64,000 nucleotides of DNA. Source: Apophysomyces variabilis. Lineage: Eukaryota; Mucoromycota; Mucoromycetes; Mucorales; Mucoraceae. A program made the translations under genes and the position numbers. Under the pieces are notes generated by a model, which saw only the letters and a list, made by a program, of their open reading frames with translations, was not told the DNA's origin and did not search any database. Shown one piece after another: positions 11,792-22,074 of this stretch. Each line of letters starts with the position of its first letter. Positions within the stretch are counted from its first letter, which is position 1. Location of the stretch: NCBI GenBank assembly GCA_002749535.1, contig MZZL01000409.1:271865-335864 (forward strand), read 5' to 3'.

Positions 11792-14700
11792 ATGAAGGTA
11801 GCTGACGACTTAAACAGACTGATACTGACCATTATTCTAGTTTGGCAAACAAATTCAAAGTCAACAGTTTACAGAATGGAGCGCTCACTACTTGGACTAC
11901 AAAGGATTGAAGAAGTTCATCAGCTCGTTATTGAATCAGCCGCGCAATAATTCTGTCAGTGTGTCCAACGGCGCGCCTTTGGAAGACGACCCGTCCAAAC
12001 TGCTTCAGTCCCAAAAAGCTGCTTTTTTCTTTAAGCTTGAACGAGAGCTTGAAAAGGTATTGTATGCTGAACTCGAGCGCTTACAACCTACTGATCGCAC
12101 CTTTACTAGATCAACTCTTTTTACCTTCGAAAAGAAAATGAGCTTAAAGTTCGATTGCGAACACTAGTCGATAAAAAGAAGGTGCTACAGTCTGACTCTC
12201 AACGGTTAAAGCATGCATCTACATTGTTCAACGCGATACAAGAGGCGTTTGTTCAGTTTGAACATGACCTCAATAAGCTTCAGGCGAGCACGCTGATTTA
12301 CTCTTATTGTTGTTAACTCCAGTATCTTTTACAGAAATACGTCGAGTTGAATAACGAAGGTTTCAGAAAGATATTGAAGAAATGGGATAAGCGTTCAAAA
12401 TCCACTACGAAAGAATTATACTTGTCACGTCAGATCGACATTCAGCCGTGTTTCAACACTCAGATTCTATCTGAACTTGCTGATCTTGCCTCTATCAACC
12501 GAGTCGAGCTCTCTAATATTCAAGACGGAATCCCGGTTGCACCTGTCACTACTACAACAACCCATGATACGACGTCCACCGGTGACCCTGTTGTGGATGA
12601 CATGGAGCTGGAGCTTGTGAAAGCAGTATCTAGCGGGCAAGTGGCATTTGTACGAGAAATACTAGTCCGTAATGCCCACCATTCCTCGCCTGATGATCGG
12701 GAAAGGCTTTCGCGAGTATTTTGGCACGCATGTTCAGAAGCAACAACAGAAATTATGAACTTGCTGATCGATACAAATGCAGTAAATTTTGAATATGTGG
12801 ACGACATTAACGAACGTTCATGTCTGCATATGGCAGCGATGGCAGGTCGAAGAGAACTTTTGGAAAGCTGCACAGCGCACGGGGCAAATGTACGGGCCAT
12901 TGATGCATATGGTAGAACGGCGCTACATTACGCGACAATGAAGGGCTTTAGCGACTGTGTCTCGTTCTTACTCACTCACAACGTTGATATTGAGTCTCGG
13001 GATCATGATGGATTCAGTCCCCTTATATACGCTATTATGAATGGCCACACATCGATAGTAGATATCCTGATCAATGCAGGCGCCAATATCGAACCACAGC
13101 ATAATGCCGATCACATACCTTTGTCGTTGGCATGCTATTACGGCCACACGGATATTGCTGTTATGTTGTACGAGCGTGGTGCAAAAAACCTGCCAAACGC
13201 GGAATCCCTATACCCTTTACACCTTGCCGCCCGACAAGGACATGTTGAACTTTGCCGACTTCTATCCAAACAATCTGAACAAGTTGACCGCCCTGATAAA
13301 TACAATTCTTGGACGCCACTATTTTGGGCTGCGAGCGATGGCCACGCCGAGTGCGTACGCATATTGATTGAAGCGGGCTGTCAGGTGAATGTAAAAGACG
13401 AAAATGGAAAGACTGCTTTATATTACGCCGCTTGGGAAGGCCAAAAAGAATGCATGGATTTATTAATTGACGCTGGATGTGAAGTGGAACCGGTTCAAGA
13501 CGAGTCGTCATATTCGGAACCGCCATCGGCAGCGAAAGAAGATAATACTGCTTCCTCGGCAATGTCCCTCGAACTAGATACCATTCCCTCTTTGTCCCTT
13601 CCTCCGCCAATCATCCCTTTCCGCATCTATGGACACAACTATCTAGACCGAAAGTATCAAGTTCACATCAGCCTTTGCCAACCTCCTATACGTTTATACG
13701 ATAATACGCAGATTTCATCCTTAAAACTCGTAATCTCCTCGAAGCCTGACACAGGCATGATCCCACATAGCGTAATTTTGCCACTTGCTGACGACCGAGA
13801 GATGTTCAATTTCCAAGTCCACAAGTTAGATGACTTCTTGTTGGAGTTTGATATATTCGCGACATTTGGTTCCAAGGTACTTGGCAGAGGAGCAGCATTG
13901 CCCCAAATGTTCTCATCCACAGATTTCAAAATTACCGATGGGCATCGAACGATTCCGCTTGTTGACGGGCATCTTAAAGTCATTGGAGAGCTATCTTTTG
14001 ATTATGCGGTCGTAAAGCCTTTCAGAGGAGTACAGCTAGAAATTGGAGGAAGGATAGAGACTTACTGGAAGTCAACAAATACTCTGCCACCTGTTTCGTC
14101 AACTCACTTTACACCGGAACCTGCTTCATCCTCGAGCACGATTCCCTCGTTCATCACTGCCTCTTCCTTATCTGGAGATTACGTACGTGTGGTAGTACAG
14201 TTAACTAAAGACTTGGTCCCGGTGGTGTTCGCAAATTGGCTTGTGCCATTTGATGGTCTTGATTTGGCCGTTTCAGATCTGACGTATGAACAATTCTGCC
14301 GGATGGGTGAAAAGGTCCTGGAGAACAAGTCTGTCGAAGATGGAATTCATGATAAAGACGGAATATGCCCTTTTACAGGGAATAGCATACTTGTACAACA
14401 AATTGGCAAATGTAAAGCATTCTTATCGTTGCAGACAGTATTACAGGTACAGTCGTTTAAAATGAAAGTGAATCACAGCTCATATGTCCATAGAAAATAC
14501 CGTCCAATATGGGCGTCCATTTGGAACTTAAGTATCCATACGTGAACGAGTTGGCAATTCATACATTTGCCAACATTGCCGACCGAAACACGTTTGTGGA
14601 CACCATATTACAATGCATTTATGATCATGTTCGATCGCTACCATCAGATGCACAGAACACGAGTATATTCTTTTCCTCTTTTAACCCAGCCATTTGTACG

Positions 14701-15205
14701 GTTGTCAATTGGAAACAGCCGAACTGTGAGTGAGATCCGTTGCTGGGCGCACATTAACCTATTTTGTATATGTAGATGCTGTCTTCTTCAACACTTATTG
14801 CGGGCTCAATATGGGTAACAGTAGACGGGGTACAAAACGAAAGAGTATTGGTTCAGAGGAAACAAACGCAGAGGTCAAACATACGACAGATCTGCGGTGT
14901 GCATCCCTGAAGGAAGCTGTTAAGTTTGCAAAAAGAAACAATCTGTTAGGTGTAATTAGTGAAGCAACGCCCTTGGTAAACAATCTTTCCTTTTTTTTTC
15001 TTATCTAATCCATTCATTACTTGTATAGGTGCAAGTACCGTCTTTAATACAGAATATCAAGGAAAGTGGGCTGATTCTTGTGACATTTGGTGGTGTCAAT
15101 TCAGATGTTCGCTATCGCCGGATCCAGGAACGATATGGTGTAGACGCAATGATCATTAACGAGGTCGTTCACTTTAATACAACAATGGCAGGTGCAGGCT
15201 TTTGA
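11792..15205 (+). CDS. PHO81: Pho81/NUC-2-like SPX-ankyrin-pseudoGDPD regulator of phosphate response
   Basis: In yeast, Pho81 inhibits the Pho80-Pho85 cyclin/CDK when phosphate is low; the SPX domain senses inositol pyrophosphates. Exons: 11792-11797, 11841-12056, 12110-12283, 12335-14446, 14494-14725, 14776-14975, 15029-15205; 1038 aa. The first exon is only ATG AAG. SPX domain at about 1-200 (MKFGKQIQSQQFTEWSAHYL, LVDKKK, KYVELNNEGFRKILKKWDKR). Six to eight ankyrin repeats at about 220-518 (GRTALHYATMKGF, GKTALYYAAWEGQ). A C2-like region follows at about 540-700. The C-terminal GDPD-like domain (about 730-1035) keeps the fold motifs (VQLTKDLVPVVF, GVHLELKYP, KQPNYAVFF) but lacks the catalytic HRG, Glu/Asp and His-Asp residues. 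That points to Pho81 rather than the active Gde1. Intron 3 appears to use a GC donor. Confidence 0.93.
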
Positions 15206-16046
15206 TTTGAATGTAGTAGATTGTAGAATAGAGTACTATTGTTTATTGAATTGAGATTTTGTTACCCCAACATACTGAAAATTACTAAAAGCAAAAAAAG
15301 GACAAAACATTTCTAACGTGAATTAATGGATTATGAGGCAAAGTTTGTGACATTAACTTGCTTCGAGACAATACGCGTTATCAACCAACACATATTTCGG
15401 TCATTAGCAGGCACCGGTGATTATACTTGATAACGTAGAATATTGTTTGCTCAACAAGGCTAAACAATCAAAAGATGGCAGAAGACATTTCCAAGACAGC
15501 AGCAAGTCTTTCGCCATATAGAACTCCATGCTCTCATAGGAACTACTATAGTTACCTACATTACACCATTTCCGCCTGCAAGAATGAAGAAGTTTTCAAC
15601 CAAAAGATGAGTTAGTTAAGCATGGTGCTTAGACTTGGCGTTGTTATTATTCTCAATGATAGCTATGGAGTAAACTTAACGCGGGCTTGCTTCTCCACAA
15701 GAGTGGTAGTACTTCGGTTAATGATTGGTTAAGCCGCTGCATCCATTACAAGAGACAATGAGTTGTCTTTCAACTACTATGGCGGAACGTTGTAGCATAC
15801 AACAATGGTTAATAGGTATTCGGCACTATCATACAGAAACTGCTAACTATGGATTCTCCAAGATCAGGCATGCGAAGTCAAGACACAGTAACAGGTCGCT
15901 CCGGCCATCGGGCAGTGCAAGTAAGGAATTCTAATTCGTCCAATCGCTTCATTTTTGGAGCGGGGTGCAAATAGCGAACCCCGAACAAACTTGACAGAGA
16001 CATCGTTCCCGATGCAAGTCCTCCTCTTGATCCGAAGTTTCGCGCA
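15206..16046. other. Intergenic between PHO81 and RPL23
   Basis: About 840 bp, with no supported gene. It contains the 3' flank of the Pho81-like gene and presumably the RPL23 promoter. Short open frames (for example at 15725-15934) show no family features. Confidence 0.5.
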
Positions 16047-16743
16047 ATGCCTAAAGGTTCGTATACCTTGGCTATTTACAAATATCTGTGATGAATGGAG
16101 GTGTGGTTGTTATAAATGGATTAAAAGAATAAGAGACGATTCGATGGCAAAAGCGGCAGGACGAAACGATCAGCATCCATCGGCCCATCCATCCACCTAT
16201 ACCATCCATACATCCATCCGACATTGATATTATTCTGTTATGCCCATCGATCGATAAAGCTAACACGAGTATTTTTCAGTTAGCATCTCCGGCACAAAGT
16301 ACCGCATGACCCTCGGTTTGCCCGTTGGTGCTGTCATGAACTGTGCCGACAACAGTGGCGCCAAGAACTTGTACGTTATCGCTGTCCGTAACATCAAGGG
16401 TCGCTTGAACAGACTCCCTGCCGCCGGTGCTGGTGACATGGTTGTTGCTACTGTCAAGAAGGGTAAGCCCGAATTGAGAAAGAAGGTCATGCCCGCTGTC
16501 GTCGTCCGTCAGCGCAAGGCCTGGCGCCGCAGAGACGGTGTCTTCCTTTACTTCGAAGACAACGCTGGTGTCATTGTCAACGTAAGATCTTATTAGAACA
16601 TGACATACAGTTTTTGCTAACTTGAGCGAAATGGAAAATAGCCCAAGGGTGAAATGAAGGGCTCTGCCATCACTGGCCCCGTTGCCAAGGAATGTGCAGA
16701 CTTGTGGCCCCGTATCGCCTCTGCCTCCGGTACTGTCGTCTAA
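16047..16743 (+). CDS. RPL23: 60S ribosomal protein L23 (uL14)
   Basis: Universal large-subunit protein uL14, located at the subunit interface. Exons 16047-16056, 16280-16581 and 16642-16743 give 137 aa, the normal family length. The core is unmistakable: [109 protein letters not shown]. The first exon (ATGCCTAAAG, 10 nt) was inferred: it joins in phase to give [16 protein letters not shown], but another upstream exon is possible. Codon bias is strong, as in EF-1alpha. The first intron is 223 nt and carries a CATC-rich tract. A poly(A) signal follows at 16780. Confidence 0.95.
16172..16222. repeat. CATC-rich imperfect short tandem repeat in RPL23 intron 1
   Basis: The interval contains repeated CATCCATC units (catccatc, cccatccatccacc, ataccatccatacatccatcc). 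It is an intronic low-complexity tract and likely length-variable between strains. Confidence 0.7.
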
Positions 16744-16779
16744 ATTCCCGTCCCGTCTTTCAACCTTTCTTGTTTTACC

Positions 16780-16785
16780 AATAAA
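16780..16785 (+). terminator. Poly(A) signal of RPL23
   Basis: AATAAA lies 36 nt behind the RPL23 stop codon. The convergent LRR gene ends only about 80 nt further on, so the two transcripts probably overlap at their 3' ends. Confidence 0.55.
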
Positions 16786-16864
16786 CGTACATGTGTTGTG
16801 TGAAGTAACATTTACACTTCCATTGCAGTCAATCGATTAGTTACATTGGCGAGATCCCCGGCAT

Positions 16865-18178
16865 TTATAAACCGAACTCCTTTCCGACCATGGCGAGGTA
16901 TTCGTCTGTGCTACGGATTTTCGGCTCTTTCATCTTTCTTGCTTCAGAAGGCGGGGTTTTTCGTTTTAGTCCTGCCGTAAGTTTACGTACAAAGCAAAGC
17001 CGTTGTAATCCAAAAAAGCGTTTGCGGTTAATATAAGAGTAGTAAGAATAAGGTCGCGATCTGTCCTTCGTACTTCGATCCGGTGGCAATTGAAAACCGT
17101 CTGTAGCGATCATACAGGAAATCTGGTATCCAGGGTTACATAAATCACCCAGCTGCTTCATTGTTGAAGGCGATAACAAATACCCATCATCCCATGATAT
17201 CAATGAACTTTCATGATATGGAAAATAGAAAGGATCAATGTCACGGTTCGACGCGCATAATATTTGGTATCCTTGTCTGCTGAAGACGGATTGGGCAGCT
17301 TCTGAGACGTTCGTGCTGGACAAATCCAGCCCTTGCAGATTACCCAAGCGAATCAAGTATTTTAGCGCAGCATCTGTCACCAATGGATTACCTGCTAAGC
17401 TCAATACTTGTAGACATTGTAGCCCTCGATCCTTGTCCATTGCTGCCTCTAGAGACGCCATCCTCGATATATGTCCCACGCCGAGATCGGTAATAAGGGT
17501 ACATGTGAGATCCAGCACCACCAAGTGAATAAGGCTATTTAAGTGCCACATATCATTGTCGCCAATCTTGCTGAAAGACAAGTTCAAACGATAAATAAAC
17601 CATGGGAAAGAAGTTGAAATATCACGTAAAACTGAGAGGTTCTCGACATGTACGCCATTGCGCGGTAATGTTATAGAGCTGTATTGTAACGTCGACATAT
17701 TTTTCGCGTGCCCTTTGCCAATGATCGAAAGCACTTTGTAGCTTAGGCGTCCTTGATTTAAAGCGAGGCATTCTGAGAGTAAATCGCGAATGTAAGGATC
17801 AAAAGGCAAGTTGCTTAGATCTGCGATGCATTCTGCATTCTTTACAAGAAAAGTAATGCAGATTTGATAGAGCGTTTGCATGACTCTGGAAAAAGCCGTG
17901 ATGTATTAGCAGTCAGCCAGCAAGCCTGGAAAAGGCTTTAAACTCTTTCGTTCATTGACCTATATTAGAAACTACCATGACCATACTGCACCTTGCTGTC
18001 AGATAAAACTCACCAGATCGTGTAAGAAACGAAGTATATCCCTTTCATTTTCTTCGTCGGTCTGGCTACCATTCGTTTGTTGACCTGAGTTTTCGTCTTC
18101 GATGACCTGTTCGTAAGTGCCAATGCGTTCAGCAAACTGCAGTTGGGGCTTCCAGTTATCTATAGGTTGGCCAAACAT
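16865..18178 (-). CDS. Leucine-rich-repeat protein of unknown role
   Basis: Two exons: 18178 to about 18010, and 17883-16865, giving about 395 aa. Exon 1 (MFGQPIDNWKPQLQFAERIG, then an acidic E/D/Q-rich stretch ending RDILRFLHDL) was found by its clean ATG. The join is uncertain because the best donor (GTGAGT at 18013) is out of phase with the LRR frame; the donor 4 nt further on keeps the frame. The main exon holds LRR-type repeats at about 145-250 (LHLVVLDLTCTLITDLGVG-like, LQVLSLAGNPLVTDAALKYL, LGNLQGLDLSSTNVSEAA), followed by a basic C-terminus (TAGLKRKTPPSEARKMKEPK). No signal peptide or F-box was recognised. Probably intracellular; function unknown. It converges on RPL23 and diverges from the Zn2Cys6 gene. 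Confidence 0.75.
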
Positions 18179-18288
18179 TTCACATCGGTTTCATACTATC
18201 AACGTGTCCTTGTTTCGTTGATCCCAGTTACCCAAATTTGCTAGCTAATCAGTAGGTAACATGATGACGGTATCTTGTTTTATCTACA

Positions 18289-18513
18289 ATGGACACGCAC
18301 GCTATTTTTTCCGGAGAGCAACACAAACAATGTCCAAACACTTCAGTGCAGCCAAGATCCTCTAAATGTCAGTCTAAGATATTGAGCGCATCATCAATCA
18401 GTCGTACGTGTACTAGCCGTATACCAATTCCCTGTACCACTCGACAAGAAAATGAAATCGATGCGTTTAGACAACTCGCCCTATACGACAGGATTGATAG
18501 ATTTCTGGAATGA
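18289..18513 (+). CDS. Small hypothetical ORF (74 aa) in the divergent promoter region
   Basis: It starts with an ATG in a good context (acaATGG) and encodes a Ser/Thr/Cys/Arg-rich peptide with a helical end (RQENEIDAFRQLALYDRIDR). It lies between the LRR gene (start 18178, minus) and the Zn2Cys6 gene (start 18644). It has no recognised family. It could be an independent small gene, an upstream ORF of the Zn2Cys6 transcript, or chance; it stops before any donor that would join it to the downstream frame. Confidence 0.25.
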   Translation: MDTHAIFSGEQHKQCPNTSVQPRSSKCQSKILSASSISRTCTSRIPIPCTTRQENEIDAFRQLALYDRIDRFLE

Positions 18514-18643
18514 CGACCATAAGTAATTATAAATTCATCTGTCTTGTTTCAGTGATTGTTTGGAGAGAATCAAATATAAGCTCCAGACCTATATAAAGAG
18601 GATATGCTATTGGTTCCAATTATATTCTTGTTGTTTATCCTAC

Positions 18644-19429
18644 ATGTCTGAAGAACATCCGGGAGATTTCAATGCTTACAGTCAGCAGCTACCAGATCTT
18701 TTCGACTACGAAAACCTATTACAGTTACAGAACTTTTTCACCACGGAAAATTGTGCAACTGCCGACGCGGGCAATAGGGCTCACGCTAGGCCACTGACAT
18801 TCCATGATCCAATGCAAGTGCTACCACCCTCAACAGCTGTGGGCTATGTACAAGGATTTCCATCAGCGTCAACGTCAAGTCATATACAAACGACGCCACT
18901 GCATACAGATGGCACCTTTGAAACCCAATATCCTCCGACGGCAACCGGTATATGCCATGCCAATTATCCTTCAGGTGAATACTATCGAATACAACAAGCT
19001 TCCGCAACCAACATATACCAGTCGCAATACTGCACACCAGTGACGGACATTTACGAAACACAATTCGTTCCTGAATCAACGACCGTCGAGCAGACATCAT
19101 GGATTACGCAACCGAAACTTACACAGCTGTTTAGTGCCTGTCCATCAGGAATGACTTCCGATGCCACCATGTCTTCATCCTCGTTATCGTCTAGTTCGTC
19201 AGGTGTCATGTACCGCAATCAAGGGATAGATCTTGATGAGTGTAATCAAGGGCTAGTTTACGTCAAGAAAGCCTGCGTAAATTGTAAAGCGTCGCATGTT
19301 GCTTGTGACGTTCAGCGTCCCTGTGTCCGATGCATACGTCTAAGTAAGGGGGATACTTGTGTAGATGCTGAGCGCAAGAAACGCGGACGGCCGTCAGGGT
19401 CTGGGAAGAAAAAGTATCGTTATTGTTGA
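18644..19429 (+). CDS. Zn2Cys6 transcription factor with C-terminal zinc cluster and AT-hook-like tail
   Basis: Fungal nuclear DNA-binding protein, 261 aa, single exon. The start chosen is MSEEHPGDF at 18644; the frame is open upstream to an ATG at 18560, but those residues are unlike the rest. Most of the protein is low-complexity, rich in T, S, Q, Y and P, like an activation region. A serine run (MSSSSLSSSSSG) precedes the binuclear cluster at about 205-235: KKACVNCKASHVACDVQRP, then CVRCIRLSKGDTC, matching C-x2-C-x6-C-x5-C-x2-C-x8-C. Directly behind it, KKRGRPSGSGKKK is an AT-hook-like minor-groove motif. Having the cluster at the extreme C-terminus is not the usual arrangement. The target genes are not known. 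Confidence 0.88.
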   Translation: MSEEHPGDFNAYSQQLPDLFDYENLLQLQNFFTTENCATADAGNRAHARPLTFHDPMQVLPPSTAVGYVQGFPSASTSSHIQTTPLHTDGTFETQYPPTATGICHANYPSGEYYRIQQASATNIYQSQYCTPVTDIYETQFVPESTTVEQTSWITQPKLTQLFSACPSGMTSDATMSSSSLSSSSSGVMYRNQGIDLDECNQGLVYVKKACVNCKASHVACDVQRPCVRCIRLSKGDTCVDAERKKRGRPSGSGKKKYRYC

Positions 19430-20065
19430 AGGAAAGCTACTTGCGATTTTAAGTTTTCAATGAATTGAGAGCAGTAAAAAATGCAGTTAAGAAAAATCTT
19501 TGTGTAAAGCCTCAGTAAAAACTTGGTTGCAATTCCGAGTTTAGATTGTATCTGCTCCATAAAAAGAACATATCTATGGTAACTGTTGGTATCCAAAACG
19601 GTGGTTTATGCTGTGAACGATTGTGAATAGCACTGGATACTGCATGTTCGCTACGTTAGCCATGGTTATTATACGTTTCCATCATTCGATGAACTGGGAA
19701 CAGTGCACGTTTTTACGGAAATCAACTAAAAAATCCTAGATTGGCAGCTTTTCATTACCTGATAACCCGATGTAGATGACAGTGGCCATGAAGGAAATTG
19801 GTGATATACTTACATTGCAGGTCTATCAAAATCATCCGTTTACGTTTAGCTACTTAGCCTTTCCTGTAGAAGCTTATATGTTTCTCTCTAGGATCAATAC
19901 AGTAGGTAGGCATTTGATTGGTTTACTTTGCCCAGAGAGGTTAAGCCCGCGCTTTGCTGCATTGCAACTTTCATGGTCTTGTGAGCAAAATCTTGTAATT
20001 TTTAGGGGCCGGAGCCAAGTGGCCAAGCTTTCTTACTCCTCTTCCCTCTACAAAAAAGCCTAACC
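19430..20065. other. Intergenic, no supported gene
   Basis: It holds the 3' flank of the Zn2Cys6 gene and the likely promoter of the coiled-coil membrane protein gene. A 95-codon frame at 19776-20063 stops just before the next ATG and shows no family features, so it is probably leader sequence. Confidence 0.4.
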
Positions 20066-21272
20066 ATGCCGCACCCTGCTTTGATAACAGTATTTGCGGT
20101 TGCAGGCGTTGTCATTGTCGGATTGGCTATCTACGAAATCACATGCAATAAACATGAGCCATTGTCCACGAATGCAGCAGCTCCGCATGACGAGAAACAT
20201 GGCTGCTCCGATGATGACGATGACGATGGTAATAACAGGAGAGATATTAACTCACGGACCACTGGTTTTCAGAAGGCAAAAACTGATGTTCGTCAAAGAG
20301 GCAAAGACCGTATGCAAGAGGTATTTTGTTAACCTGTGAAAAGTACAATTTAATGGGAAAATGTTGTATCTATCTTAGAGCGAGATGTATGAATTGGAAG
20401 AAAGAGAGCGCAGTATCTTTGCTCGTAAGCAGCGAATCGAAGAAGAAGAGCGAAATTTGAGAGAAGCTGAAAACCGACTGAATCAACTCCGTGAGCGCTT
20501 GCGCAGAGAGGAAGGCCAGATAAACAAGCGATCGATCAATGACACTACTGATTCCTTCCGTCAAGGACCAAAAAAGGTTGAAGACCCTTTTGCAGATCCC
20601 TCTGCAAGCATTTCCTCCAGCATTCGCTCATCAGCAACAGAGATACCATCAATTCTTCCTTCACTTCATTCCTCGGCAGCTTCGGCGGAGATTGAAAATA
20701 GCAAAAATACAATGCGACCATTGCTGTTCGAGCCGCCATCAGAGGAAAAAGAACAAGACCAAAATCCTTTTGATGACCATTCTGCAAGTACCTCTGCTAG
20801 CTTCCATTCCACTGCAACCGATGTTCCATCCATTTCCTCACCTATTAGCACACCAGTATCTTCCACGGTATTGACACGCGAAAGAGCCACATCTGCCCAA
20901 TCACCTACAGAGCCACAGTCCGCAGAAGAAGAAAAACTGTCAACCGAAAGTATTTTACGCCAGCTTGGACCTGAAGTAGAGGCCATCAGTCACTGTGAGA
21001 GCGATTCTGAAGATGAAGCAGAACAACCTTTGCAGTCATCAATGCAGTTCCCCCGTCCTAACAATGAGCTATCAGATTCAGAGGAAAGTTGGGCAGATGT
21101 TGATAAAGAAAGCGTCGGTTCATACGGACGTAGCCGTGCGCAAAGCGATGCATCTGAGATCAGTCACGTCAGTTCCTCATCGCTCCATGCACCCCGCTCA
21201 TCGCAGTCGGACGATGGTCATAGTTATGATATGATGAGTCTGGCTGACGAAGAAGATCATGGACGCGACTAG
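20066..21272 (+). CDS. N-terminally membrane-anchored coiled-coil protein, Ser/Asp/Glu-rich, unknown
   Basis: Exons 20066-20320 and 20379-21272, 382 aa; the join is GT-AG and in phase. Residues 6-26 (ITVFAVAGVVIVGLAIYEIT) form one transmembrane helix right at the N-terminus with no long signal, so the rest is probably cytosolic. An aspartate run (SDDDDDDG) follows. Residues about 86-133 form a highly charged coiled coil (MYELEERERSIFARKQRIEE, EERNLREAENRLNQLRERLR). The remaining 250 residues are disordered, with two similar segments of the form DPFADPSAS.../NPFDDHSAS..., which suggests an internal duplication, and many acidic Ser sites (SDSEDEAEQ, LSDSEESWADVD) of casein-kinase-2 type. I do not recognise the family. 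An organelle-surface tether or adaptor is possible but is inference. Confidence 0.8.
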
Positions 21273-22074
21273 GATACTTGAACTACTTTTTTACAATGTC
21301 GAAGTCTAGATTTTCTAATTCTTCTGCAACGCAATATATCAGTTTCAAACGTTTATTAAGATTTGACGCCGCTTCAAACCTTTTTTATTTTCTCATTCTG
21401 TACACAGCTTTTGATTATAAGAGGTACAATCCAATAACGCTCACCATCGTTTCTTTGACAGCTGTATAGACGTCGTTGATTTGACCGCATCAACAAATAA
21501 CAAAGCATTAGAGCTTGTTTCATCTGACACAATTTCCCTTGTTGGTATTATGCATAACAGCAATATGATACGATGGCGTAAGTTATTTTCTCAGTCTTCT
21601 TGTAGAGTGTCATGTTCAAATAACGCCGACTGATATGTATACGGCACATTATTACACTCGGTCCCGAATCCTTTTTTCCTTGACGCTTTATAAGACCTTC
21701 AGACTTCAGGGCAAAAGTATATGTGTAGAATACTCTCCGTATCGCTGTTCTTCTTAATCAACAGCAGTTGGACCTAATTGACAAAGATTTTATTTGAAAT
21801 ACATGACTCCTCATTTATCCAAATCGGCCTAATAATAATCCAGATTAGTAATATTCTGATTGTAGGCCGGCACGTAAATCCATTGTCGCTACACCATCAC
21901 CAACGTTACGTAACTTATGCCTTAAAAAGGAATTGACGCCTAACTTGAACCTCAGCTGCACAGGTGAAACACGAAACTTTCAGATCAACTTCAAGGGTAT
22001 GACAAATCCATATATATAAGTGCAAAGTGTGCATATTGGCGTTGACACGTCCTTTCTTCTTAAACTAAGTTCTC
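21273..22074. other. Intergenic; promoter of the alcohol dehydrogenase gene
   Basis: About 800 bp. No gene seen. The last ~65 bases contain a strong TATA box (22011-22018) ahead of the dehydrogenase ATG. Confidence 0.5.
22011..22018 (+). promoter_or_regulatory. TATA box upstream of the alcohol dehydrogenase gene
   Basis: A TATATATA run lies 57-64 nt upstream of the ATG at 22075. Such a strong TATA element commonly marks an inducible gene; that regulatory reading is inference. Confidence 0.5.

Noticed and set aside
13161..13610. 149-codon minus-strand frame inside the Pho81-like gene
   Set aside because: Antisense to ankyrin-repeat coding sequence with clear codon structure on the plus strand; no features of its own.
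16057..16279. Box C/D snoRNA in RPL23 intron 1
   Set aside because: A GTGATGA sequence resembling box C exists at about 16088, but no CTGA box D follows within a suitable distance and no terminal stem is visible.
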